64,000 bases of DNA from Flectobacillus sp. BAB-3569 (GTDB lineage Bacteria; Bacteroidota; Bacteroidia; Cytophagales; Spirosomataceae): positions 186,001 to 250,000 of the forward strand of contig NZ_NJFZ01000009.1 in NCBI RefSeq assembly GCF_002270355.1, given 5' to 3'. The notes beneath the pieces were generated by a model that saw nothing but the letters and a program-made list of their open reading frames with translations, ran no database searches and was not told where the DNA came from. This document shows, piece after piece, positions 1 to 7,622 of this stretch. Numbering within the stretch: position 1 is the first letter of the stretch; each line of letters begins with the position of its first letter. The position numbers and the translations under genes are program-made.

Positions 1-800
1 AAAAAGCGACCCAAAGCTGCCGAAGCTGTGAGAATACTTGCCATTTGTACACTCAATGTTGCAGGTAAATGAAGTACTTTATTGTTGAAAGTCGGCAACC
101 AACTCATAATACTTTGCTCGATAAGTACATAGATAAATGCACTTGCCACGAATACTAGCACCACTGGCACAATTGCCAAACGAAACATTTCGCCAAAAGA
201 ACTGCTTTCGCTTTGAGAATCATTATTGGTAGTTTCTGAAACTGGAGTGGTGTACAATAACAAAAAAGCAATAATGGCTAAGCCTGCCAACCAATAATAT
301 ACTTGTGTCCACGAACTTGAACTAGGATTAGTGTCATCGATAAAAAGACTAAAGATGAAGTTTCCTAGCAAGATACCAATCATAAAAAATGATTCGATGA
401 AGTTCATAAAACTAATGTGCTCGCCTTCGTCTTTGGTGACTAAACCAATAGTGGCATACACCGAAACCTTTATTAAAGCGAATGAAATACCAACGGTGGC
501 AAATAGCAACTTGGTCATCCAAAAGGTATTCATCAAAGGCATGGCAATGCTTGCTCCTGCTACTAATGCCAAAGCCAATAACATGGCTTTTTTATAACCC
601 AATCGACCAATAAATGACGCCATAACAAACGACATAATAGCGATACTCAAATCCTTGAAAGCTTCTAAAATACCAGCAGAGGATTCGGAAATATGGTAGG
701 TAGATTGTACCTGCAAAATAACCGTACCCACACTGTTGAGTAGCATGGCAAATAAGAAGTAGTTAATAAAAAGGGAGAGTTTGAGTCGCCAGTGAGCCAT
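1..800 (-). CDS. MFS transporter, 5' part (runs off the window)
   Basis: An open frame on the minus strand starts with ATG at 800 and stays open to the window edge, giving about 266 residues. The translation starts MAHWRLKLSLFINYFLF and is a chain of hydrophobic segments with short charged loops, including GRLGYKK between helices 2 and 3, which matches the MFS loop 2-3 signature region. A polar loop rich in T, N, S and E separates two halves of six helices. This is an inner-membrane secondary transporter of the major facilitator superfamily; sugar or small-metabolite uptake is plausible but the substrate cannot be read. It is divergent from an AraC regulator gene, a usual arrangement for a locally controlled transporter. 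The C-terminal part is missing only because the window ends. Confidence 0.85.
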   Translation of the reverse strand, partial: MAHWRLKLSLFINYFLFAMLLNSVGTVILQVQSTYHISESSAGILEAFKDLSIAIMSFVMASFIGRLGYKKAMLLALALVAGASIAMPLMNTFWMTKLLFATVGISFALIKVSVYATIGLVTKDEGEHISFMNFIESFFMIGILLGNFIFSLFIDDTNPSSSSWTQVYYWLAGLAIIAFLLLYTTPVSETTNNDSQSESSSFGEMFRLAIVPVVLVFVASAFIYVLIEQSIMSWLPTFNNKVLHLPATLSVQMASILTASAALGRF

Positions 801-823
801 CGGTGTTATTTGATTGAGAAATA

Positions 824-847
824 AAAGCGGACTGGAGAGTCCGCTTT
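824..847 (-). promoter_or_regulatory. perfect hairpin in the leader of the MFS gene
   Basis: A perfect 10-bp stem (824-833 with 838-847) closes a 4-base loop and is followed on the minus strand by a short T-run. It ends 23 bases before the MFS start codon. No minus-strand gene is seen upstream, so it may be an attenuator or start-proximal leader structure rather than the terminator of another gene. Confidence 0.45.
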
Positions 848-880
848 CTTAGATAAATTATATAAATGGTTAATGACGTA

Positions 881-888
881 CAAATTTA
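881..888 (-). promoter_or_regulatory. -7 promoter element TAAATTTG for the MFS gene
   Basis: The minus strand reads TAAATTTG, a match to the Bacteroidota -7 consensus TAnnTTTG, about 80 bases before the MFS start. No clear -33 TTG was found at the usual spacing. A transcript from here would contain the leader hairpin at 824-847. Confidence 0.4.
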
Positions 889-1098
889 GCGTGTATTTTA
901 AGCGGGTAACTACTCTTTTATTACGCAGTATTAGCACTGTATTAATATTTTTATATATAATTTTGAGAAACAATGAATAATTAGGTTTTATTGCATGCAT
1001 TCAATCTTCTCCTATTCCTAAAAAAATATTTCATTATTCTTTGGAAATGAGGGCATTAAAGACAAAAGTGAATTTCGTGTAACATTATCACTAAACCA

Positions 1099-1943
1099 AT
1101 GAAGACAGGCTACGAAAGAATACAGGCAGATGAAGGAAGTTCCTTTAGATTATTACACCAAAAAGTTAAAGCCGAGGATTTTGCTTGGGACTATCATTAT
1201 CACCCCGAAATTGAGATTGTTTGTGTATATGGTGGTAACGGTCGACGCCACGTGGGCAATCATTTGAGTTATTACCAAGAAGGCGATTTGGTATTAATTG
1301 GGTCAAATGTGCCTCATGGAGGCTTTGGTTTTGGTGCAATTGGCGAGCACGAGGAAGTGGTAATCCAGTTTATGCCTGATTTTTGGGAGAAGGTTTTTTG
1401 CACAAACCCGAAATGAAAAATATCAAGAAACTATTAGAGCGAGGCTTACAGGGTATCAAATTTGAAGGTGTCACCAAGCAAACAGTTTCAGAAGAACTAC
1501 TTAAAATAAAAGAGATACCGCCTTTTCAGCGGATGGTATATTTATTGAATTTATTGGAATTTTTAGCGAATTCAAATGAGTTTGAATTGTTGAATAAAAG
1601 AGAAACTCGCTATGATTTTGGCATGCGAGATCAACTTCGATTACGTAAAATTTACCAATTTGTGGAGGAAAACTTTACTACAGAAATAGAAGTTCAACAG
1701 GTGGCAGAACTAGCCAATTTGACTGTTCCTGCATTTTGTAATTATTTTAAGAAAAACCTCAATCAAACCTTCACAGACTTTGTGAATGAATACAGGGTAA
1801 ATCATGCTTGTAAATTACTCAATGAGGGTCGTACAGTAGCCGATGCTTGTTTTGAAAGCGGGTTTAATAATGTATCTTATTTTGGACGAGTATTTAAAAA
1901 ATTAAAACAAGTACAACCTTCTCAGTTTGCCTTGCAAAAGTAG
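1099..1943 (+). pseudogene. AraC family transcriptional regulator, frameshifted
   Basis: Two overlapping frames together make one AraC-type regulator. The first (1099-1416) encodes a cupin-like N-terminal sensor domain containing YHYHPEIEIV. The second frame continues at GEGFLHKPEMKN and ends at 1943 with a two-helix-turn-helix AraC domain, ending in FESGFNNVSYFGRVFKK. The join lies in a T-run at 1380-1384: five T are present and six would restore a continuous protein of about 281 residues, the usual length for this family. It is either a real one-base deletion or a homopolymer error. The gene is divergent from the MFS transporter, so control of that transporter is the natural inference. It converges on the next gene with 4 bases between the stop codons. 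Confidence 0.8.
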
Positions 1944-1947
1944 AACT

Positions 1948-3044
1948 CTATCTAGTGAGAGACAGCGCTTTACGGAAATCGAAAGTGTTATTTATGACTT
2001 TGTGTGCTTTAAGTACTTGCATAATTTTTTCCTCAATAACATGATTATCAGCAAGATTGGTTAGATATACCATTAAAATTTTTTTCTGTGGTAACCATAG
2101 TACAGCATTACTGAAACCCGAGGTACTGCCTGAATGATACAGCTCCCAAGTTTTATCTTGCTGGGTAAAAAACCATCCCAAGCCATACTTTAAAGGACTA
2201 TTGGGTAGAGCGTTTGCTTGAACTTTTTGAAGTTCTTCAAATAAATTAAACAAGGTGTTATTAACCAAGGATTCATTCCAAACTTGAAAATCTCTTATAT
2301 TACTATAAATACAACCATCTCCTTTGGTTGCACTTGTAACACTTTGATCTGCTAAAATTACTTGATTGCTCGGGCTAAGTGCATAACCCAAAGCGCGGAG
2401 AGGCATTTTTGAATAAATATTGTAATAGTAAGTATTTTTGAGCTTTAGGGGCTTGAAAATATTTTCTGTCACAAATAATTCGAAAGGCGCGCCTGTAACT
2501 ATTTCAATAATTTGTGACAACAGACAATAACCAGAATTACTATATCTAAACTCTGTCCCTGGTTCAAAGTAAAGTTTGTTTTCTGTAGCCAATAAACTTA
2601 CCACATCTGCATCCTTGATTTGTACTTGACGACTAGAAGGAATCAAACTTTCGTAATCTAAAATCCCTGAGCTATGAGTTAGCAAGTGTTTGATTTTGAT
2701 GCGATTAGAAACTACTCCGTCGAATTGGGGGAAAAATTTACTGAGCTTATCCTCATAACTTATCAATCCTTTTTTTCTAATAACACTATCGCCGCAGCCG
2801 TAAATTGTTTGGACATTGAGGCTAGTCGGAAATTGGTGAAAGGAGTGTTAGCAAGTTTTTGGGAGATATCAGCGAAGCCAAAACCCTTTTCATAAAGTAG
2901 TTTAGTATTCTCAATAATCAAGAATGCACCGCCCGCCTCTTTTCCTGCAAAATGATGAGAAATCGTCGAATCTAAGCTTTTTTTTAACGACTGCCCCAAT
3001 ATATCTTGAGTCAAAAATATACATAGAAGTAGAATGAATCTCAT
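1948..3044 (-). pseudogene. serine hydrolase (class C beta-lactamase-like), frameshifted
   Basis: The first frame (3044 down to 2763) has a signal peptide (MRFILLLCIFLTQ) and the SxxK nucleophile motif SMSK in RLASMSKQF. It ends prematurely at LLEKKD. The second frame (from about 2766 to 1948) continues as LISYEDKLSKFFPQF and carries the YSN motif (RYSNSGYCL) and an HSG third motif (YHSGSTSGFS). The break is in an A-run on the minus strand (2770-2776): seven A are present and eight would give an uninterrupted protein of about 365 residues. This penicillin-binding-protein-like family comprises periplasmic or secreted peptidases and esterases; the substrate is unknown. The apparent second start is only a TTG and is not a credible independent gene. 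Confidence 0.8.
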
Positions 3045-3047
3045 AGG

Positions 3048-3272
3048 CTATCGCTGTTGTTTAATATTTCGAATTAAGGTTTCACAATATTGAATATCGG
3101 GTTCTGGTATTTTTACTTCTCCACGCATGATTTGGTAGAAGTATTCATCAGAAGTTATTCCCAAATGAAGCTTATACATTTCCCTAAAACGATTTCTTTT
3201 TCTTCTTGAACCTTGACCAGCAATATTCTTCCAAAGGCGAGTGATATGTAGGGGCATGTAATTAGTTTCCAT
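3048..3272 (-). CDS. small hypothetical protein, HTH-like
   Basis: This frame encodes up to 74 residues, basic in the first half (GSRRKRNRFR), and ends in a segment (GITSDEYFYQIMRGEVKIPEPD) that looks like a Cro-type helix-turn-helix second half. I do not recognise a named family. Its stop lies 3 bases before the start of the frameshifted serine hydrolase, so the two are probably co-transcribed. A -7 promoter element lies at 3275-3282, only 2 bases before the first ATG, so the second ATG at 3257 (69 residues) may be the true, nearly leaderless start. Confidence 0.5.
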   Translation of the reverse strand: METNYMPLHITRLWKNIAGQGSRRKRNRFREMYKLHLGITSDEYFYQIMRGEVKIPEPDIQYCETLIRNIKQQR

Positions 3273-3274
3273 GT

Positions 3275-3282
3275 CAAATTTA
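3275..3282 (-). promoter_or_regulatory. -7 promoter element TAAATTTG
   Basis: The minus strand reads TAAATTTG, matching TAnnTTTG, directly before the small gene at 3048-3272. It would put the transcript start downstream of the first ATG and favours the second ATG. Confidence 0.4.
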
Positions 3283-3485
3283 CGGTTTCTTGATTATTTA
3301 TTGATAAGAAATTAGCGAATGGGTTTAAAATTAAGCTGTTAGGTAAAGTAAATATCGGAATTGTACAAAAAGTAGCTGATAGAAAAAGGTATTTTAAATG
3401 ACCAAAGTCATTCTGAAGACCAAACTATTCCTCCAACTTGCCGTCATAAAATTAATTTCTATCCCAACCTCAAAATTACATACTT

Positions 3486-4784
3486 ATGTCGATTACATCT
3501 GCTGAACACGCTCTCAAAGTTATTAAATCTGGTGATAAAGTCTATGTGCATAGTGTGGCAGGAGCGCCACAACACCTACTTCAAGAAATGGTGAAATTGG
3601 CTGATCATCTTCAAAATGTTGAAATCTATCATTTGCATACCGAAGGCGATGCACCCTATACGAGACCAGAATTTGAAGGGATTTTTCATACTAATGCGTT
3701 CTTTATTGGTAAAAATGTTCGCAAAGCTATTGCGGAGGGGAGAGGTAGTTATATTCCTATTTTCTTGTCTGAAATTCCTCGACTATTTCGCCAAAAAATC
3801 ATCAATCTTGATGTGGCACTCATTACAGTGTCGACACCTGATAAAAATGGATTTTGTTCATTAGGAACATCTCTCGATGCGACTTTAGCGGCGCTCGAAT
3901 CTGCCAAAATTGTCATTGCTCAGGTCAATCGCTTTATGCCTAGAACTTTAGGCGATAGTCAAATTCATGTGAGCAAAATTGATTATTTGGTGCCTTTTGA
4001 TCAACCTTTGCATCAAGTAACGTGGGGAACACCGTCTGATATCGAACAAAGAATTGGAAATAATGTAGCCTCTTTGGTTGAAGATGGCGCAACGCTTCAA
4101 ATGGGTATTGGGAGTATCCCTAATGCTGTGTTGGCAGCCCTAGAAAATCATAAAGACTTAGGAATTCACACCGAAATGTTCTCAGATGGCATTATTCCAT
4201 TGGTTGAAAAAGGTGTTATTACAGGTCGTTTTAAGAAAAAACATCAAGGAAAAATAGTGTCGACCTTCCTTTGTGGTACTCAGAAACTATATGATTTTGT
4301 GGACGACAATCCTTTGATTAATATGTTGCCTGTCGATTATGTAAATGATACCGCCATTATTCGTCAAAACCCTAAAGTTACTGCTATTAATAGTGCCATT
4401 GAAATCGATATTACTGGACAAATCTGTGCAGATAGTATTGGTTACAGAATGTATTCTGGTGTAGGAGGGCAGATGGATTTTATGCGTGGAGCTGGTTTGT
4501 CGGAAGGAGGAAAACCTATTATTGCCATGGCGGCAGGGACAAAAGATGGCGATTCTAAAATTGTATCACATTTGAAAGAAGGTGCTGGTGTGGTAACAAC
4601 ACGTGCGCACGTACATTATGTAGTTACCGAATTTGGAATTGCCTATTTGTATGGAAAGAATTTGGTGGAAAGAGCGAAAGAATTAATTAAAGTAGCCCAC
4701 CCCGACCATCAGGAGCGTTTGGAACAAGAGGCTTTTGAACGTTTCAAACATCAATATTCACAAGGGGTATATATGTATGTATAG
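3486..4784 (+). CDS. acetyl-CoA hydrolase/transferase family protein (Cat1/AbfT-like)
   Basis: This 432-residue cytoplasmic enzyme is full length for the acetate or 4-hydroxybutyrate CoA-transferase family. The GMGSIPNAV-like loop appears as MGIGSIPNAVLAAL (206-219). The family catalytic glutamate is seen at about E230 in HTEMFSDG, followed by the conserved GGQMDFMRGA and GVVTTRAHVHYVVTEFG segments. The enzyme moves CoA between a short-chain acid and acetate through a glutamyl-CoA intermediate. The sequence does not decide between acetate, succinate, propionate or hydroxybutyrate as partner. The gene stands alone on this strand and ends in a hairpin shared with the convergent sterol-desaturase-like gene. 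Confidence 0.9.
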   Translation: MSITSAEHALKVIKSGDKVYVHSVAGAPQHLLQEMVKLADHLQNVEIYHLHTEGDAPYTRPEFEGIFHTNAFFIGKNVRKAIAEGRGSYIPIFLSEIPRLFRQKIINLDVALITVSTPDKNGFCSLGTSLDATLAALESAKIVIAQVNRFMPRTLGDSQIHVSKIDYLVPFDQPLHQVTWGTPSDIEQRIGNNVASLVEDGATLQMGIGSIPNAVLAALENHKDLGIHTEMFSDGIIPLVEKGVITGRFKKKHQGKIVSTFLCGTQKLYDFVDDNPLINMLPVDYVNDTAIIRQNPKVTAINSAIEIDITGQICADSIGYRMYSGVGGQMDFMRGAGLSEGGKPIIAMAAGTKDGDSKIVSHLKEGAGVVTTRAHVHYVVTEFGIAYLYGKNLVERAKELIKVAHPDHQERLEQEAFERFKHQYSQGVYMYV

Positions 4785-4790
4785 TTGAGT

Positions 4791-4843
4791 ATTGCTTGCC
4801 AGCTTTCGGAAAAGGTATTACTAGCCGAAAGCTGACAAACAAT
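4791..4843. terminator. hairpin between convergent genes
   Basis: An inverted repeat with a 10-bp perfect core (CAGCTTTCGG with CCGAAAGCTG) and partly paired flanks lies 7 bases after one stop codon and 10 bases before the other. It probably serves both convergent transcripts, although it lacks a long T-run. Confidence 0.5.
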
Positions 4844-4852
4844 ACCTGATAG

Positions 4853-6124
4853 CTAGTTGGTATAGATTTTCTGTTGAAAAACCTTTTTCTCAGAATATAC
4901 CAAGTAAGCCGTTATAATGGTAGATAAGACGAAATAGATCCCTACAAAATATCCAACTCCGATCCAGTATTGGTTCATCCCAAACCAATCGCCCAAATGG
5001 GCTATGAGTCCTAATCCGATAATATTTTTAAATAACTCATACCAAAAAGAATGTGGATTTAGGTCCATCATTTCGGTGTAAGCATATACGCTTAGGAAAA
5101 TAAAGCCTCCGTACACAAAAATCAAAGGCGAACCTATTTGTGCCAAATGCCCAAAGAAATATACAATCAAAGCAAAGGTGAAAAAGAATTGGATAAATGA
5201 CCAAGTCGCCAGTTTACTCGAAGTCTCAGGGGTATATTTTTGGAAATGATAAACATCTTCGATTTTAGCCAAAGGAAATCTGTCCTTCACATCTTCTGGG
5301 CGCCAGCCTGTGGGCATAAACCAAATTCGGGCTTTATCTATCCAATTTTTGGTATGCCAAGCATCTTGTATTAAAATCCAGATATGATGGAAGTTGATTT
5401 TGATAGGATTCCACGTTCTTACAGGAACAGTGATGCCATAAACACATGGAACTGAAGGCAACTCTTCTTGAAAGGTACCAAACATTTTGTCCCAAATGAT
5501 AAAAATCTGTGAATGGTTTTTATCAATATATTCGGGATTTATAGAGTGGTGAACTCGGTGATGTGAAGGCGTTACCAAAATATGTTCTAACCAGCCCATA
5601 CGATTGATATACGTCGTGTGATACCAAAATTGAGCAAATAGATGTATTGGTGCAACAGTAGCAATCACAATACTTGGAACACCTAATAATGCGGCAGGTA
5701 ATAGGAATATGGTAAAGAAATTGATAAAGGTAGAGATACTTTGGCGCAAAGCACAAGCCAAATTGAACTCCTCGCTGCTATGGTGAATCAGGTGTTGATT
5801 CCATAGAAAATTAATCTGATGACTCAAACGATGCCCCCAATATCCCGTAAAGTCTAAAGCAATAAAAGCTGTAACATAAATCGCCCAAGTAGATTCTAAA
5901 TGATAAATTGCCCAATGGTTTACCATCCAATCATAAGTAATGATGGAAATGCTGATTCCCAAAACATCTTTGATGATGTTTGTATAGCCTGAACTTAAAC
6001 TCGAAAGCATATCCATGGGCTTGAAGGTATCCTTGTATTTGAGCCAACCGTAGGTTTTTTCAAGTAATACCAACAATAAAAAAATGGGCATCGCAAAATT
6101 GAGAATCTGACCATACCTTTCCAT
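4853..6124 (-). CDS. sterol desaturase / fatty acid hydroxylase superfamily protein
   Basis: This is a 423-residue polytopic membrane protein. I chose the ATG at 6124 because the longer frame begins with TTG. The di-iron histidine clusters of the superfamily are present: HRLSH (98-102), HLIHH (111-115) and HHRVHH (188-193), within membrane segments. Enzymes of this type use O2 at a di-iron centre to hydroxylate or desaturate lipids or to cleave ether lipids (alkylglycerol monooxygenase-like). The C-terminal third holds about four further membrane segments, giving a longer protein than the minimal roughly 270-residue desaturases. The lipid substrate is unknown. Confidence 0.88.
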   Translation of the reverse strand: MERYGQILNFAMPIFLLLVLLEKTYGWLKYKDTFKPMDMLSSLSSGYTNIIKDVLGISISIITYDWMVNHWAIYHLESTWAIYVTAFIALDFTGYWGHRLSHQINFLWNQHLIHHSSEEFNLACALRQSISTFINFFTIFLLPAALLGVPSIVIATVAPIHLFAQFWYHTTYINRMGWLEHILVTPSHHRVHHSINPEYIDKNHSQIFIIWDKMFGTFQEELPSVPCVYGITVPVRTWNPIKINFHHIWILIQDAWHTKNWIDKARIWFMPTGWRPEDVKDRFPLAKIEDVYHFQKYTPETSSKLATWSFIQFFFTFALIVYFFGHLAQIGSPLIFVYGGFIFLSVYAYTEMMDLNPHSFWYELFKNIIGLGLIAHLGDWFGMNQYWIGVGYFVGIYFVLSTIITAYLVYSEKKVFQQKIYTN

Positions 6125-6251
6125 AATCAATACTATTTAGGGAGTTGATGAACGATGTTTAGTGAATAAACGCTAATTTATCGAATAGTTAAATTTTTTC
6201 ATAATATTTTACTATTTATTGAATTGTTGAAAAAATGAGGTTTAGATAAAT

Positions 6252-6278
6252 AAAAAAGGCAGCCTCGAAAGACTGCCT
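6252..6278 (-). terminator. terminator for the DUF6515 gene
   Basis: On the minus strand a stem (AGGCAG with CTGCCT, extended by two inner pairs around a tetraloop) is followed by six T. It is the only clear stop signal after the gene ending at 6443, although 165 bases away. Confidence 0.6.
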
Positions 6279-6360
6279 CGTTATATAATGTATTAATGAT
6301 GAATTATGAAATATAGGATTCCAATTTTCAACACTTTGATTTCACCATCACTTAATTTTT

Positions 6361-6440
6361 ATTTTGCACGATTACTTGAGTGTTTGGGCTTCTTTAGAAC
6401 TTTTTGCCTACTGCCTAAAGCTTATAGCCTACAGCATCAT
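6361..6440. repeat. degenerate family A repeat fragment
   Basis: The segment begins with an end-like motif (ATTTTGCACGATTACTT) and contains TTTTTGCCTACTGCCTAAAG, the recurring TGCCT core of the family A elements described at 19552 and 57552. It looks rearranged and ends just inside the DUF6515 gene's 3' flank. Confidence 0.4.
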
Positions 6441-6442
6441 TC

Positions 6443-7168
6443 TTACATGATTTTGATTACTTCGTACCAAATTTCACCACGGTTTAATACCGCTCTGTAT
6501 TGTATACCATCTACTACATAGTAAGTTTCACCGTTAATCATCAGTTTTTCATATCCACCAGGAATACTCTCCACCAATGCACCAATTGGAGGAGCTACAG
6601 TTGCGTATTCGTTTCCATAAGGACGATAATAGGTTCCGTTATAATAGTAATAATCTACATTTCGGATCACAACTCTACGGCAATCACGAGGTAATACGTT
6701 TACACGAATCCCTACGGGAGCTTGACACACTACATATTCAGAATTATATGGTTTATAAAAAACACCTTGATGATAAGCAAAGCGAATGCCCCCAAAGTTG
6801 ATACTTAAATGTCCTGTAGGTAATGCATTGTAATGGGCATTGCGACTAGGAATATTAGCATATTGCCAGTTTGGACGAGTACGGTCTACTACCACAACTC
6901 GGTCTGGTCCACGGCGGTCATCGCGACGATTGTCGTTTCGGCGAGAATAATCATCACGTCTATCATTTCCGCGATTGTCACGATCTTTTTTGTCGTAGCG
7001 ATAATCTCCGTCACGACCTCTCTCATATCTGTCATCATGACCGCGTTGTGCCTGTACGTTTGTAAAAGTGCTCATTAAAGCACCAGCTATGAAAAATGTA
7101 AAAATAGGTTTCAAGAAAGATTGCTTACCTACTGTAGGATTCGCAATTTTAACAAAGTTTGGAGTCAT
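6443..7168 (-). CDS. DUF6515 family secreted protein
   Basis: The product is 241 residues with an N-terminal hydrophobic stretch (FLKPIFTFFIAGALMSTF) ending in QAQ, a likely signal peptide. Residues about 43-90 are an extreme Arg/Asp/Gly-rich low-complexity linker (RYERGRDGDYRYDKKDRDN). The C-terminal half has repeated Tyr-rich beta segments (FAYHQGVFYKPYNSEYVV and DYYYYNGTYYRPYGNEYATV) followed by PIGALVESIPGG, which is the recognisable DUF6515 pattern. The function is unknown; a periplasmic or outer-membrane-associated role is likely. The start at 7168 is ATG. Strong antisense frames over the RD linker are composition artefacts. Confidence 0.8.
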   Translation of the reverse strand: MTPNFVKIANPTVGKQSFLKPIFTFFIAGALMSTFTNVQAQRGHDDRYERGRDGDYRYDKKDRDNRGNDRRDDYSRRNDNRRDDRRGPDRVVVVDRTRPNWQYANIPSRNAHYNALPTGHLSINFGGIRFAYHQGVFYKPYNSEYVVCQAPVGIRVNVLPRDCRRVVIRNVDYYYYNGTYYRPYGNEYATVAPPIGALVESIPGGYEKLMINGETYYVVDGIQYRAVLNRGEIWYEVIKIM

Positions 7169-7370
7169 GGCTTTATAAAAATTATGGATTATTACTTGTT
7201 TTAATTTTGAGATATTTAGCTCTCTAACGCTGTATTTTGTCTCTTTGATATGTGAAGAAGGCTAGGGTTTAGTAAATAACCCAACGTTAACAATCATTAA
7301 CAAAAGTGGATTTTCTGCGCTTAAAGGAGTGATGGGGAGGTTCTTTAGGATTTATATGATTAAATGGGCA

Positions 7371-7402
7371 AAGAAAAAGCCCTAGCAAGATTGCTAGGCT
7401 TG
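7371..7402 (-). terminator. terminator-like hairpin
   Basis: The minus strand reads AAGCCTAGCAA, a 2-base loop and TTGCTAGGGCTT followed by TTTTTCTTT: an 11-bp stem with one bulge and a T-run. It is a second stop signal downstream of the metalloprotease gene. Confidence 0.6.
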
Positions 7403-7439
7403 GGGTAATTTTAGGAAAAACAATAGTAGATTTGAGTTA

Positions 7440-7550
7440 TGTGTTTAGACAACAGGCACAAGGCAAAGAGTGTTAAAATGCTTTTTTCCAAAGCCCACCG
7501 CCGAAAGCCTAAGGCTCAAAAATTAAATGCTATTTTGCCCACTAATTTAA
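7440..7550 (-). repeat. family A repeat, truncated copy
   Basis: Read on the minus strand, it starts with the family A terminal motif (TTAAATTAGTGGGCAAAATA), then the GGCTTTCGGCGGTGGGCTTTGG block, then CATTTTAACACTCTTTGCC and the TGCCTGTTG core. The far terminal repeat is not recognisable. See the full copies at 19552 and 57552. Confidence 0.65.
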
Positions 7551-7560
7551 AGATTTATAG

Positions 7561-7596
7561 AAAAGTGCTGGATTAGAAACTCTAATTCAGCACTTT
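7561..7596 (-). terminator. terminator of the metalloprotease gene
   Basis: A 16-bp stem (7562-7577 with 7581-7596, one wobble pair) closes a 3-base loop and lies 27 bases after the stop codon. Confidence 0.7.
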
Positions 7597-7622
7597 AGTT
7601 TAATACTCAGTATTTATTAACC

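Larger units (their letters stand above)
7169..7622. other. 454-base gap: two terminators and a family A repeat
   Basis: The gap between the metalloprotease stop and the DUF6515 start holds two minus-strand terminator hairpins (7371-7402 and 7561-7596) with a family A repeat (7440-7550) between them. The remaining 200 bases before the DUF6515 gene should hold its promoter, but I see no clear TAnnTTTG on the minus strand. Confidence 0.6.

Noticed and set aside
806-1000. 64-residue minus-strand frame before the MFS gene
   Set aside because: It reads through the promoter element and the leader hairpin, and its composition (Asn, Ile, Tyr and Lys rich) is what AT-rich intergenic DNA gives.
6833-7078. 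frames antisense to the Arg/Asp-rich linker of the DUF6515 protein
   Set aside because: They arise from the repetitive linker composition and have no start signals.
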